The notes beneath the pieces were generated by a model. That model saw nothing but the letters and a program-made list of their open reading frames with translations, made no database searches and had not been told where the DNA came from. 64,000 nucleotides of DNA, taken from Nocardioides sp. AX2bis (GTDB lineage: Bacteria > Actinomycetota > Actinomycetes > Propionibacteriales > Nocardioidaceae). This document shows, piece by piece, positions 39,940 through 48,714 of this stretch; positions within the stretch are counted from its first letter, which is position 1; each line of letters opens with the position of its first letter. The position numbers and the translations under genes are program-made. Location of the stretch: contig NZ_LR733215.1 of assembly GCF_902506435.1 (NCBI RefSeq), forward strand, positions 3,032,126 to 3,096,125, given 5' to 3'.

Positions 39940-41526
39940 ATGAGCCCTGCCGATCCCCTGCTGAGCGTCGTGGTCCCGGTCTACCAGGGAGCGACGGTCC
40001 TCGGCACGGTCCTGACCTCGGTCCTGGGTCAGCGCGGGGTGCGGCTGGAGGTCGTCGTCGTCGACGACGGGTCGACCGACGACAGCGGGGCGGTGGCCCA
40101 CGAGGTCGCCGCCCGTGACCCCCGCGTCCGGGTCGTGACCCAGGAGAACCGCGGTCTCGGGGCCGCCCGGAACACCGGCGTCCGGCACGCCACGGGCGAC
40201 CTGCTGGCCTTCGCCGACGCCGACGACGTGGTCCCGCCCGGGGCGTACGCCGCGATGGTCTCCTCCCTGGGCCGGTCCGGCTCCGACCTCGCGGTCGGCA
40301 ACGTCACCCGCCAGGTGGGCGACGAGGTGCCCCGGGTGGCGGCCTGGATGGTCCCCGTCCACCGCCGCCGGCGCACCGCCGCCCGGCTCGAGGACGTCCC
40401 GGGCGTGCTCGGCGACCTCTTCGCCTGGAACAAGGTCTTCCGCCGCGCCTTCTGGGACGACGCCGGCCTGGCGTTCCCCGAGGGCGTCCACTACGAGGAC
40501 CACGTCCCGTCGGCGCGGGCCTACCTCGCGGCCCGCGGCATCGACGTGCTGCCCGAGGTGGTCTACCGGTGGCGCGTCCACGAGGGAGCCGGGTCCATCA
40601 CCCAGCGCAAGCACGAGCTGCCCAACCTGCTCGACGCCCTCGCCGCCCGCCGCGAGTCCACCGCCCTGATCACCGCCGGGGCCGGCCCGGCCGTCGTGCG
40701 GTCCTGGCAGGAACGCATGCTCAACGGCCTTCCCGTCTTCATCGAGCAGGCCCCGCGCGACGAGGTCTACTGGGAGCACCTGCGTGAGGGCGTACGCCGG
40801 GTGCTGGCCGCGATCCCGCCGGACGCCCTCGCCGCCACCCCGGTGCGCGCCCGGGTGCTGTGCTGGCTGGTCGCCCACGCCGACCGCTCCGCGGTCGATG
40901 CCCTGCACACCCTGCTGGAGGGACCCCGCGAGCAGCGGCCGCGTCCCCGGCTGCGCGACGGGCACACCGAGCTCGACGTGCCGGACCTGCCCGGGCTCGA
41001 CGTCCCCTGGCCAGACGGGCTGCTGCGCCTGGCGGAGGTGGACACCAGGATCGTCGCCCGCCTGACCGGCCTGGGGGCCCTCGACGACATGTCCGGCCGG
41101 CTCCGGCTCAGCGGCGTGGTCCGTCTCGTCGGCGTGGCCCGCCCGGCCGGTGCGTTCGACGTGCCCGAGGTGACGGTCCTCCTGCGCCCCCGTGACCTGG
41201 CGCCCGGCGAGGTGGAGGGCGGCCGGGACGTCGAGGTGCCGTGCACCGCCACCGTCCAGGGCGACGTGGCGGACGACGCCCTCGAGCTCCCCCCGGTAGC
41301 GTTCTCCACCGTGCTGGACCCCGACGTGCTCGACGCCCACCTGCCGCGTGACGCCGACCTCGCCGTCGAGGTGCGCGTCCGACGGGGTGGCACCACGACC
41401 GACGGCTGGTTCGCCACCAAGACCTTCCCGCAGGCACCCCCGCAGGGCCTGCCGACGCCGTCGGGCTCGTGGGACCTCGGGTGGCGGCCCGGGCCGGGCC
41501 TGGAGCTGCGGACGGTGTCGCGATGA
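39940..41526 (+). CDS. family 2 glycosyltransferase with long C-terminal extension
   Basis: 528 aa. GT-A fold N-terminal half: LLSVVVPVYQGATVLGTVL, VVVVDDGSTDDSG and the metal-binding FADADD at about residue 90. It should transfer a sugar from a nucleotide donor to a cell-surface polymer. The last ~200 residues (from about 330) are predicted beta-rich and match nothing I recognise; similar extensions occur in teichoic-acid-type synthases. ATGA overlap with a polysaccharide pyruvyl transferase gene suggests a two-gene unit making a pyruvylated wall glycan. Confidence 0.88.
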   Translation: MSPADPLLSVVVPVYQGATVLGTVLTSVLGQRGVRLEVVVVDDGSTDDSGAVAHEVAARDPRVRVVTQENRGLGAARNTGVRHATGDLLAFADADDVVPPGAYAAMVSSLGRSGSDLAVGNVTRQVGDEVPRVAAWMVPVHRRRRTAARLEDVPGVLGDLFAWNKVFRRAFWDDAGLAFPEGVHYEDHVPSARAYLAARGIDVLPEVVYRWRVHEGAGSITQRKHELPNLLDALAARRESTALITAGAGPAVVRSWQERMLNGLPVFIEQAPRDEVYWEHLREGVRRVLAAIPPDALAATPVRARVLCWLVAHADRSAVDALHTLLEGPREQRPRPRLRDGHTELDVPDLPGLDVPWPDGLLRLAEVDTRIVARLTGLGALDDMSGRLRLSGVVRLVGVARPAGAFDVPEVTVLLRPRDLAPGEVEGGRDVEVPCTATVQGDVADDALELPPVAFSTVLDPDVLDAHLPRDADLAVEVRVRRGGTTTDGWFATKTFPQAPPQGLPTPSGSWDLGWRPGPGLELRTVSR

Positions 41527-42605
41527 GGGTCCTGCTCCGGGGCTACATCGACCCGCGGACCAGCCCCTCGGCCTCCGAGGTGCTCGAGGAGGACCTGATC
41601 GGTCGCAACAGCGGCAACCAGATCTTCGGCGACGCCGCGTTCCGGGTGCTCGACCGCCCCGACACCGACCTCACGATCACCGACTTCCGCGGCTGGTGGC
41701 GGCAGGCCGAGCGGATCAACGAGGACTACGACGCCGTCGTGCTGCCCTTCGCCAACGCGTTCCGGCCGGAGTACCTCCCGGTCCTGCGCCGGTTCACCCA
41801 GCTCCTGCGGCGCCTGACGGTGCCGGTGACGGTGCTGGGCATCGGCGCCCAGTCCGACCTCGACTACACCTTCGACCCGCTCTCCCCGCTCGAGGACGAC
41901 GTCCGCGACTTCGTCGCCGCCGTCCTGGACCGCGGCCCCTCGATCGGCGTGCGCGGGGAGTTCAGCGCCGCCTACCTGGCCCACCTCGGCTTCTCCGACG
42001 TCGAGGTCGTCGGGTGCCCGTCGGTCTTCCGGCACGGCGCGGACCTGGCGCCCACGCGGAGCACCACCCTGACCCGCGAGTCACCCCTGGCGATCAACCT
42101 GACCGGCCCGGTGGAGCACCCCGGCCTGCTCCCGCACCACCTCGACCGCTACCCGAACCTCAGCTACGTCGCGCAGGCCCGCGCCGAGCTGCGCACCCTG
42201 CTCACCGGCTCCACGCAGGACCGCGGCGGCCCGGAGCACCCCCGCGACCCGAGCCACCGGCTCTACACCGAGGACCGGGTCCGGTTCTTCCTCGACGCCC
42301 CGTCGTGGCTCGACTTCCTCGCCGGGCAGGACTTCTCCTTCGGCACCCGGATCCACGGCAACGTCGCCGCCCTCCTGGCCGGCACCCCCGCGCACGTCCT
42401 GGCGCACGACTCCCGCACCCGGGAGCTCAGCGAGTACTTCGGCATCCCGCACACGCGGATCGACCGCCTCGCCCCCGGCACGGACGCCGCCGACCTGCTG
42501 GCGCGCTCCGACCCCGCTCCGTTCCAGGACGGCCACGCCGAGCGGCTGGCACGGTTCCGCGGCTACCTCGACACCCACGGGGTGCCGCACACGCTCGACG
42601 CCTGA
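41523..42605 (+). CDS. polysaccharide pyruvyl transferase family protein
   Basis: 360 aa. The family (CsaB, WcaK type) adds ketal-pyruvate from PEP onto sugars of surface polysaccharides. Seen here: RNSGNQIFGDAAF near the start, VLGIGAQSDL in the middle and the C-terminal FSFGTRIHGNVAALLAGTPA with conserved arginine and histidine. In Gram-positive bacteria such pyruvylation can anchor SLH-domain proteins; no SLH protein is in this window. Convergent with an EEP-family gene, 9 nt between stops. Confidence 0.87.
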   Translation: MRVLLRGYIDPRTSPSASEVLEEDLIGRNSGNQIFGDAAFRVLDRPDTDLTITDFRGWWRQAERINEDYDAVVLPFANAFRPEYLPVLRRFTQLLRRLTVPVTVLGIGAQSDLDYTFDPLSPLEDDVRDFVAAVLDRGPSIGVRGEFSAAYLAHLGFSDVEVVGCPSVFRHGADLAPTRSTTLTRESPLAINLTGPVEHPGLLPHHLDRYPNLSYVAQARAELRTLLTGSTQDRGGPEHPRDPSHRLYTEDRVRFFLDAPSWLDFLAGQDFSFGTRIHGNVAALLAGTPAHVLAHDSRTRELSEYFGIPHTRIDRLAPGTDAADLLARSDPAPFQDGHAERLARFRGYLDTHGVPHTLDA

Positions 42606-42614
42606 GGACGGGCG

Positions 42615-43853
42615 CTACTCGCAGACCCGGCCGGTTCCCGGCACCTCGTACACCGCGGTGACGGCGTCGTGGTCCGAGGCCGCCGAGGGGCGTACGGCCG
42701 CAGCGAGCGGCACCACGTCCGCGGACTGGTAGAGCCGGTCGATGCGGGTGGTGGCGCGGCCGGCGGGGTGCGTGGCGCCCTGGCCGGCGCCGACGTCGAA
42801 CCACGTGTCGCGCAGGACGCCGTTCAGCACGCCGGCGACGTCACCGGTCGGGCTGGAGTTGAAGTCACCACCCAGGACGGCCGGGTTGCCGGTCGCGGCG
42901 CGGCGGGCACCGATCATGCCGGCGATGCTGCGGGCCTGCTGCGTGCGCAGCGGGGCGGCCTGCGGGGTGTGCTGCAGGTGCGTGTCGAACACGTCGAGGC
43001 GGGTGCCCCCGACGTCGAGCGTGGCCCGCAGCAGTCCGCGCTGCTCGAGGCCGTTCCAGTTGGGCAGCCGGGCGTTCGCCTGCTCGACGATGGGGAACCG
43101 CGAGAGCACGGCCGTGCCGTACTGCGTGCGCGCGCCCTTGCGGGCGTTGTAGCCGAAGGCCCAGTCCATGCCCAGGTCGGCGGCGAGGTCGGCGGGCTGG
43201 TCGCTGCGGGCCGCGTCCCCGCCGAGGCGGTAGACCTCCTGCAGGATCGCGACGTCGACGTCCCAGGAGGCGATGTCGGCGCGGACCCGGGCCAGGTCGT
43301 AGCCCCCGCCGGAGCGCGACCCCGCGCCCAGGATGTTGTAGGTGGCGATCCGGACCGTCGTGGACGGTGCGGGCAGGCAGGTGCGCTCCCGGGCGCGCGG
43401 GCCGCTGCCGGCGGGTCCGGCGGCCTGCTCCGCGCTGCGGGCGAGCTCCTCGAGCGCGTCGCCGACGCCGCCGTCACCGCCGTCGCCGTTGTCGCTGCTC
43501 GCGCGCTCGATCGGGGGGCCGGCCTCGAGGACGTCGCCGGGCTCCGCCGCGGCCAGCGGCTCGCCGGGCTCGTCACCGACGACGTCCCCGGTCGGCGGTG
43601 CCTGCGGGGTCCCGGCGTCCGAGGGGGAGGCACCGGCGTCGGAGGCCGACGTCGTCGAGGCGGTGACGGTGTCGTCGGTGACGGCGCGGACGCCGAAGAA
43701 CCCGCCCACGACCAGCAGCAGCACCAGGCCGACGACCTGCAGGACCTGGCCGGACGGTCGGCGGCGGCCGCCGCGGTGCCCGTCCGGGCCCGCGGCGGGG
43801 CGCTCCGGGCCACCGGTCCCGCTGCTCGTGCTCACGACTGCATCGTCCCCCAT
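42615..43853 (-). CDS. membrane-anchored endonuclease/exonuclease/phosphatase family protein
   Basis: 412 aa. A short cytoplasmic basic region, one membrane helix (about residues 36-57), a disordered Asp/Ser/Pro-rich linker to about 145, then an EEP domain on the outside. Catalytic features: RIATYNILGAG, AILQEVYRLG (metal Glu), LDVFDTHLQHT, VLGGDFNSSP and SDHDAVTAVYEV (final catalytic SDH). It could be a secreted nuclease or a sphingomyelinase-like phosphodiesterase. Same strand as RNase J, 43 nt downstream of it. Confidence 0.87.
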   Translation of the reverse strand: MGDDAVVSTSSGTGGPERPAAGPDGHRGGRRRPSGQVLQVVGLVLLLVVGGFFGVRAVTDDTVTASTTSASDAGASPSDAGTPQAPPTGDVVGDEPGEPLAAAEPGDVLEAGPPIERASSDNGDGGDGGVGDALEELARSAEQAAGPAGSGPRARERTCLPAPSTTVRIATYNILGAGSRSGGGYDLARVRADIASWDVDVAILQEVYRLGGDAARSDQPADLAADLGMDWAFGYNARKGARTQYGTAVLSRFPIVEQANARLPNWNGLEQRGLLRATLDVGGTRLDVFDTHLQHTPQAAPLRTQQARSIAGMIGARRAATGNPAVLGGDFNSSPTGDVAGVLNGVLRDTWFDVGAGQGATHPAGRATTRIDRLYQSADVVPLAAAVRPSAASDHDAVTAVYEVPGTGRVCE

Positions 43854-43896
43854 GCCCGGTGACCCGTCCCCCTCCGTCTCAGCCGGCCGTCCGACC

Positions 43897-45588
43897 TCAG
43901 GCGTCGATGACGACCGGGATGATCATCGGCGTGCGGCGGAAGGCGCGCTGCGCCCAGCGGCCGACGTCGCGCCCGATCATCTGCTCCAGGCGGCGGGAGT
44001 CCCCGATGCCCTCGGAGGCCGCACGCGCCAGGGTCTTCTCGATCACGGTCACCGCCGGGTCGAAGGCGCGGGGGTCGTGCTCGAAGCCGCGGACCAGGAA
44101 GTCCGGCGGGTCGGCGAGCGTGCCGGTGTCGGCGTCGACGATGGCCAGCACCGTCACCACGCCCTCCTCCGCCAGCGTGCGGCGGTCCTTCAGCGTGGCC
44201 TCGGTGACCCCGCCGACGACGTTGCCGTCGACGTAGACGTTGCCCGCGGCGACCTTGCCGGTGATCTTGGCCCGGCCCTTGACCAGGTCGATGACCACGC
44301 CGTCCTCGGCCAGCACGACGCGGTCGGCGTCCATGCCGGTGCTGATCGCCAGGTCGGCGTTCGCACGCAGGTGGCGGAACTCGCCGTGGACCGGCATCAC
44401 GTGGCGCGGCTTGACGATGTTGTAGCAGTAGACGAGCTCGCCGGCGCTGGCGTGGCCCGACACGTGCACCTTGGCGTTGCCCTTGTGCACCACGTTGGCG
44501 CCCCAGCGGGTCAGGCCGTTGATGACGTTCGAGATCGCGTTCTCGTTGCCGGGGATGACCGAGCTGGCCATCAGGATGGTGTCGCCCTCGCCGACGCGGA
44601 TCTTGTGGTCGCGGCTGGCCATCCGCGACAGCGCGGCCATCGGCTCGCCCTGCGAGCCGGTGCAGATCAGGGTGGCCTTGTTGGGGGCCATCTTCTCCAG
44701 CTGGTCCAGCGGCACGATCAGGTTCGGCGGCACGGTGAGGTAGCCCAGGTCCTGCGCGACGCCCATGTTGCGGACCATGGAGCGGCCCACGAAGGCGACC
44801 TTGCGGCCGTACGCGTGGCTCTGGTCCAGCACCTGCTGGATCCGGTGCACGTGGCTGGCGAAGCTGGACACGATCACGCGGCGCGGCGCGGTCCGGAAGA
44901 CCTGCTCGATCGCGGGGGTCAGGTCGCGCTCGGCGGTGGTGAAGCCGGGGACCTCGGCGTTGGTGGAGTCGGTGAGGAACACGTCGACGCCCTCGTCGCC
45001 CAGCCGGGCGAAGCCGCGGAGGTCGGTGATCCGGCGGTCCAGGGGGAACTGGTCCATCTTGAAGTCGCCGGTGTGCAGCACCAGCCCGGCCGAGGTGCGG
45101 ATCGCGACGGCGAGGCCGTCGGGGATGGAGTGGTTGACCGCGAGGAACTCGAGGTCGAAGGGCCCGTACGTCGTGCCGGTGCGGTCGCCCTCCTTGACCT
45201 GGTGCACCTTCGGGACGATCCGGTGCTCCTTCAGCTTCTCCTTGATCAGGGCCAGCGTCAGGCGCGACCCGACCACGGGGATGTCGGCGCGCTCGCGGAG
45301 CAGGTAGGGCACCCCGCCGATGTGGTCCTCGTGACCGTGCGTCAGCACGATCGCCTCGATCTTGTCCAGGCGGTCCCGGATCCAGGTGAAGTCCGGGAGG
45401 ATGACGTCGACGCCGGGCTGGTGCTCCTCGGGGAAGAGCACCCCGCAGTCGACGATGAGCAGCCGGCCGGCCTGCTCGAAGACGGTCATGTTGCGGCCGA
45501 TCTCGCCGAGGCCGCCGAGGGCGACGATGCGCAGGCCGTCGTTCGGCAGGCGGGGCGGCTTCTGGAGCTCGGGGTGGGGGTGGCTCAT
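43897..45588 (-). CDS. rnj: ribonuclease J
   Basis: 563 aa, the usual length of RNase J. Metallo-beta-lactamase motif THGHEDH at residues 83-89, beta-CASP elements (FLTDSTNAEVPG, VIVSSFASHVHRI, ATLICTGSQGEPMAAL), and CCHxxH-like MPVHGEFRHL. It has both endonuclease and 5'-3' exonuclease activity in mRNA decay and rRNA maturation. Start ATG at 45588 fits the conserved N-terminus. In many actinobacteria dapA precedes it; here a spermidine-synthase-like gene does, 187 nt upstream. Confidence 0.95.
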   Translation of the reverse strand: MSHPHPELQKPPRLPNDGLRIVALGGLGEIGRNMTVFEQAGRLLIVDCGVLFPEEHQPGVDVILPDFTWIRDRLDKIEAIVLTHGHEDHIGGVPYLLRERADIPVVGSRLTLALIKEKLKEHRIVPKVHQVKEGDRTGTTYGPFDLEFLAVNHSIPDGLAVAIRTSAGLVLHTGDFKMDQFPLDRRITDLRGFARLGDEGVDVFLTDSTNAEVPGFTTAERDLTPAIEQVFRTAPRRVIVSSFASHVHRIQQVLDQSHAYGRKVAFVGRSMVRNMGVAQDLGYLTVPPNLIVPLDQLEKMAPNKATLICTGSQGEPMAALSRMASRDHKIRVGEGDTILMASSVIPGNENAISNVINGLTRWGANVVHKGNAKVHVSGHASAGELVYCYNIVKPRHVMPVHGEFRHLRANADLAISTGMDADRVVLAEDGVVIDLVKGRAKITGKVAAGNVYVDGNVVGGVTEATLKDRRTLAEEGVVTVLAIVDADTGTLADPPDFLVRGFEHDPRAFDPAVTVIEKTLARAASEGIGDSRRLEQMIGRDVGRWAQRAFRRTPMIIPVVIDA

Positions 45589-45775
45589 GGGTGGTCCGTT
45601 CTTCAGCGGTGGGTCGCGGTCTCGTCGGACCGCGGGCGTCGGTGGTGCGGGTTCTCGTCGGTGGTGCTCGTACGGGTCGTGCGGAAGGTCGTGGGCCGCC
45701 AGTCTCGCGGCAGCGGCGTGATGGTGCACATCGTGGCGCGGTCCGGGTCGGCGCCGGTCACCGGGGACGTGGCGG

Positions 45776-46501
45776 TCACCGCCGGCGGGTCGGGCCGGTG
45801 GCCAGGTAGACGGTGCAGGACGACGTGCCACCGGTGGCGGCGTTGTCGAAGGTGACCACGTGGGAGGTGGCGTCGGCGAAGGCGGTCGTCATCGACTCCA
45901 GCACGGCGGCGTCGGGCGGCTCGTCGGACCACAGCGCCAGCACGCCGGCCGGGTCCAGCAGCGCCGCGACCGCCGCCAGGCCGCCGGGCGAGTAGAAGTC
46001 GCCGTGGTCGGGGCGGAGCAGGCGGTCCGGTGCGTGGTCGATGTCGACGAGGACGGCGTCGTACTCGGCGTCGTGGGCACGGGAGCGGACGAGCGCGAAG
46101 AAGTCGTCGTGGACCAGGGTGGTGCGCGGGTCCGCGGCCAGGCCGCGGGTGTCGGGGAAGAGGTCGCGCCGGTGCCACTCCACGACGCGTTCGACGGCCT
46201 CGACCACCGTGACGTGGGCGACGCGGGGGTCGGCCAGCGCGGTGGCGGCGGTGTAGCCGAGGCCGAGCCCGCCGACGAGCACCCGCAGCGCGTCGCCGGT
46301 CAGCGCGCGCAGGGCGATCCGGGCCAGCTCCTCCTCGGTGGCGGTGAACTGGCTGGTCATCAGGAAGTCGTCGTCGAGCTTGACCTCGAAGACCTCGCGG
46401 TCGGTCACCCGGTCGTGGCGGCGGCGCAGGCTCACCACGCCCCAGGGCGTCTCGGCGTGGTCCAGCTCCTCGAAGCGGCTGCCGCCCCCACGTCCGGCCA
46501 T
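45776..46501 (-). CDS. spermidine synthase-like methyltransferase-fold protein
   Basis: 241 aa. SAM/dcSAM-binding loop LVGGLGLGYTAATAL at about residues 73-87, VTVVEAVERVVEWH for the acidic strand and YDAVLVDIDHAP where spermidine synthases have the catalytic aspartate segment. The short N-terminal domain and missing polyamine-binding sequence make a true spermidine synthase unlikely; many actinobacterial homologues are of unknown function. No potE/speD neighbours. ATG at 46501. Confidence 0.8.
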   Translation of the reverse strand: MAGRGGGSRFEELDHAETPWGVVSLRRRHDRVTDREVFEVKLDDDFLMTSQFTATEEELARIALRALTGDALRVLVGGLGLGYTAATALADPRVAHVTVVEAVERVVEWHRRDLFPDTRGLAADPRTTLVHDDFFALVRSRAHDAEYDAVLVDIDHAPDRLLRPDHGDFYSPGGLAAVAALLDPAGVLALWSDEPPDAAVLESMTTAFADATSHVVTFDNAATGGTSSCTVYLATGPTRRR

Positions 46502-46587
46502 CCGTCGCCCACCTCCCCGGGTCCTGCCTGGCTCCCGACCCTACCCTGACGCGGCGGGAGGGTTTCGGTCCCGAGCGGGCCGGCCGC

Positions 46588-46593
46588 TAGCCT
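46588..46593 (+). promoter_or_regulatory. -10-like hexamer of the MerR gene
   Basis: TAGCCT, about 42 nt before the ATG; the leader contains GGAGGAGG, so this one is a normal leadered mRNA. Confidence 0.4.
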
Positions 46594-46635
46594 CGGCCGC
46601 CAGGAGAGGCAGCGAGCAGGGGGCGGAGGAGGACG

Positions 46636-47058
46636 ATGGGCACGGAGCAGCGGGCGACCGGGCACAGCCAGATCGGCGAGGTCGCCGCGCGCACCGGGCT
46701 GAGCCTGCGCACGATCCGCTACTACGAGGAGGTCGGGCTGGTGCCGCCGTCGGCCCGCTCGACCGGCGGGTTCCGGCTCTACGCGGAGTCGGACGTCGCA
46801 CGCCTCGAGCTGGTGATGCAGATGAAGCCGCTGGACTTCTCCCTCGACGACATGCGCGACCTGCTCGAGGTCGTCGACGCCCTCGAGCAGCACCCGGCCG
46901 GGGCGGAACGGGCCGGCCTGCTCGAGCGGCTGGCGGTCATCCACGCCGCGGCGGAGGAGCGGGTGGCCACCCTGCGCCGCCGCCTGGGTGTGGCCGAGGC
47001 CTTCGCCGCCGGCCTCGGGGAACGGCTGGATTCGGGCGGCCCGCTCCCACCGACGTAG
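46636..47058 (+). CDS. MerR family transcriptional regulator
   Basis: 140 aa. Winged helix at about residues 11-80 (IGEVAARTGLSLRTIRYYEE then VGLVPPSARSTGGFRLY), and a coiled-coil dimerisation helix with short C-terminal tail. No cysteine is present in the effector end, so it is not a metal sensor of the MerR/CueR type; a drug or general-stress effector is possible. GGAGGAGG precedes the ATG. RF3 starts 11 nt downstream but has its own hexamer. Confidence 0.88.
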   Translation: MGTEQRATGHSQIGEVAARTGLSLRTIRYYEEVGLVPPSARSTGGFRLYAESDVARLELVMQMKPLDFSLDDMRDLLEVVDALEQHPAGAERAGLLERLAVIHAAAEERVATLRRRLGVAEAFAAGLGERLDSGGPLPPT

Positions 47059-47061
47059 ATT
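47056..47061 (+). promoter_or_regulatory. -10-like hexamer of prfC
   Basis: TAGATT overlapping the merR stop codon (TAG), 5 nt before a GTG and 8 nt before the ATG of prfC. Confidence 0.4.
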
Positions 47062-47069
47062 CGGGGGTG

Positions 47070-48644
47070 ATGTCCACCCACTCCGACTCCCGTCCGCGGC
47101 GCACGTTCGCCGTGATCAGCCACCCCGACGCCGGCAAGTCCACCCTGACCGAGGCGCTCGCGCTGCACGCCGAGGTGATCGGCGAGGCCGGGGCCGTGCA
47201 CGGCAAGGGTCACCGCAAGGCGACGGTCTCGGACTGGATGGACATGGAGAAGGCGCGCGGCATCTCCATCACCTCCGCGGCCCTGCAGTTCGAGTACGAG
47301 GGCCACGTGGTCAACCTCGTCGACACCCCCGGCCACGCGGACTTCTCCGAGGACACCTACCGCGTGCTCTCGGCCGTCGACTCCGCGGTGATGCTGGTCG
47401 ACGCGGCCAAGGGCCTCGAGCCGCAGACCCTGAAGCTCTTCCAGGTCTGCGCGCACCGGGGGATCCCGGTGGTCACCGTGATCAACAAGTGGGACCGCCC
47501 CGGCCTCGACCCGTTCGGGCTGATGGACAGCATCCAGCAGCAGATCGGCCTGCGCCCGACCCCGCTGACCTGGCCGGTCGGCGAGGCCGGCGACTTCCGC
47601 GGCGTGCTGGACCGCCGCTCGGGCGACTACATCGCCTACACCCGCACCGCCGGCGGCGCGACCAAGGCGCCGGAGAAGCGGATGGACGCGGGCGCCGCAC
47701 GCGAGTCCGTGGGCGGTCTGTGGGACGAGGCCGAGGAGGGCCACGAGCTGCTCTCGCTCGACGGCGCGGACCACGACCAGGAGACCTTCCTGGCCGGTCG
47801 GACCACACCGGTGCTCTTCGGCTCGGCGCTGCAGAACTTCGGCGTCGCGCAGATCCTCGACATCCTGCTCGACCTCGCGCCGCCGCCCGGGCCGACGCCG
47901 GCCGTCGACGGCTCGGTGCGCGAGGTCGACGACGACTTCAGCGCCTTCGTCTTCAAGGTGCAGTCCGGCATGAACGCCGCCCACCGCGACCGGCTCGCGT
48001 ACGCCCGGGTCTGCTCGGGGGTCTTCGAGCGCGGGATGGTCGCCACGCACGCGGCCACGGGCCGCCCCTTCACCACCAAGTACGCCCAGGCCGTCTTCGG
48101 CCGCGAGCGCGCCTCGGTCGAGATCGCGCTGCCCGGCGACATCATCGGCCTCGTCAACGCCCACGCGCTCCGGGTCGGCGACACGATCCACGCCGGCCGC
48201 TCGGTGACGTACCCGCCGATCGCCAGCTTCGCACCGGAGCACTTCGCGACCGTGGCCGTGACCGACACCGGTCGCTGGAAGCAGTTCCGCAAGGGCATGG
48301 AGCAGCTCGACCAGGAGGGCGTCATCCAGGTGCTGCGCTCGGAGCTGCGCGGCGAGCACGCGCCGGTCCTGGCGGCGGTCGGCCCGATGCAGTTCGAGGT
48401 GGTGCAGGCCCGCCTCGAGAGCGAGTACCAGGCGCCCGTACGCCTGGAGAACCTGCACTACCAGATGGCGCGGCGCGTCGAGCCCGAGCAGGCCGACGAG
48501 GTCGGCGCCCTGCGCGACGTCGAGGTGATGACGCGGACCGACGGCACGCTGCTGGCGCTGTTCCCGGACAAGTGGCGGCTGCAGGCGATCGAGCGGCTCA
48601 ACCCGCACCTGCGGCTGCACAGCCTGGTCGCCGGGGTGGAGTGA
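47070..48644 (+). CDS. prfC: peptide chain release factor 3
   Basis: GTPase that recycles RF1 and RF2 from the ribosome after termination. 524 aa, full length. G1 SHPDAGKST, switch II VDTPGHADFSED, G4 VINKWDRPG, followed by RF3-type domains II and III (FVFKVQSGMNAAHRDRLAYA; PMQFEVVQARLESEY). An in-frame GTG one codon before the ATG is an alternative start. RF3 is dispensable in many bacteria and patchily distributed in actinobacteria. Confidence 0.95.
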   Translation: MSTHSDSRPRRTFAVISHPDAGKSTLTEALALHAEVIGEAGAVHGKGHRKATVSDWMDMEKARGISITSAALQFEYEGHVVNLVDTPGHADFSEDTYRVLSAVDSAVMLVDAAKGLEPQTLKLFQVCAHRGIPVVTVINKWDRPGLDPFGLMDSIQQQIGLRPTPLTWPVGEAGDFRGVLDRRSGDYIAYTRTAGGATKAPEKRMDAGAARESVGGLWDEAEEGHELLSLDGADHDQETFLAGRTTPVLFGSALQNFGVAQILDILLDLAPPPGPTPAVDGSVREVDDDFSAFVFKVQSGMNAAHRDRLAYARVCSGVFERGMVATHAATGRPFTTKYAQAVFGRERASVEIALPGDIIGLVNAHALRVGDTIHAGRSVTYPPIASFAPEHFATVAVTDTGRWKQFRKGMEQLDQEGVIQVLRSELRGEHAPVLAAVGPMQFEVVQARLESEYQAPVRLENLHYQMARRVEPEQADEVGALRDVEVMTRTDGTLLALFPDKWRLQAIERLNPHLRLHSLVAGVE

Positions 48645-48700
48645 GCAGGACCACCTGCCCGACCGTCCCCGCGGACACCAACCCTTCCCTCACGTCAGGG

Positions 48701-48706
48701 TAGAGT
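48701..48706 (+). promoter_or_regulatory. -10-like hexamer of the SulP gene
   Basis: TAGAGT, 8 nt before the GTG at 48715; probable leaderless mRNA. Confidence 0.4.
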
Positions 48707-48714
48707 CGCGCCAC

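Noticed and set aside
38131..41340. A 1069-codon minus-strand frame opposite IclR, alcohol dehydrogenase and glycosyltransferase genes
   Set aside because: It is antisense to three well-supported genes, has a Gly/Asp/Val/His-biased composition typical of GC-rich antisense frames, and shows no domain.
45589..45775. A small gene or leader peptide in the gap upstream of RNase J
   Set aside because: No start with ribosome-binding site or -10 hexamer and no protein-like composition; I see only a 7-bp hairpin (CGCGGTC/GACCGCG).
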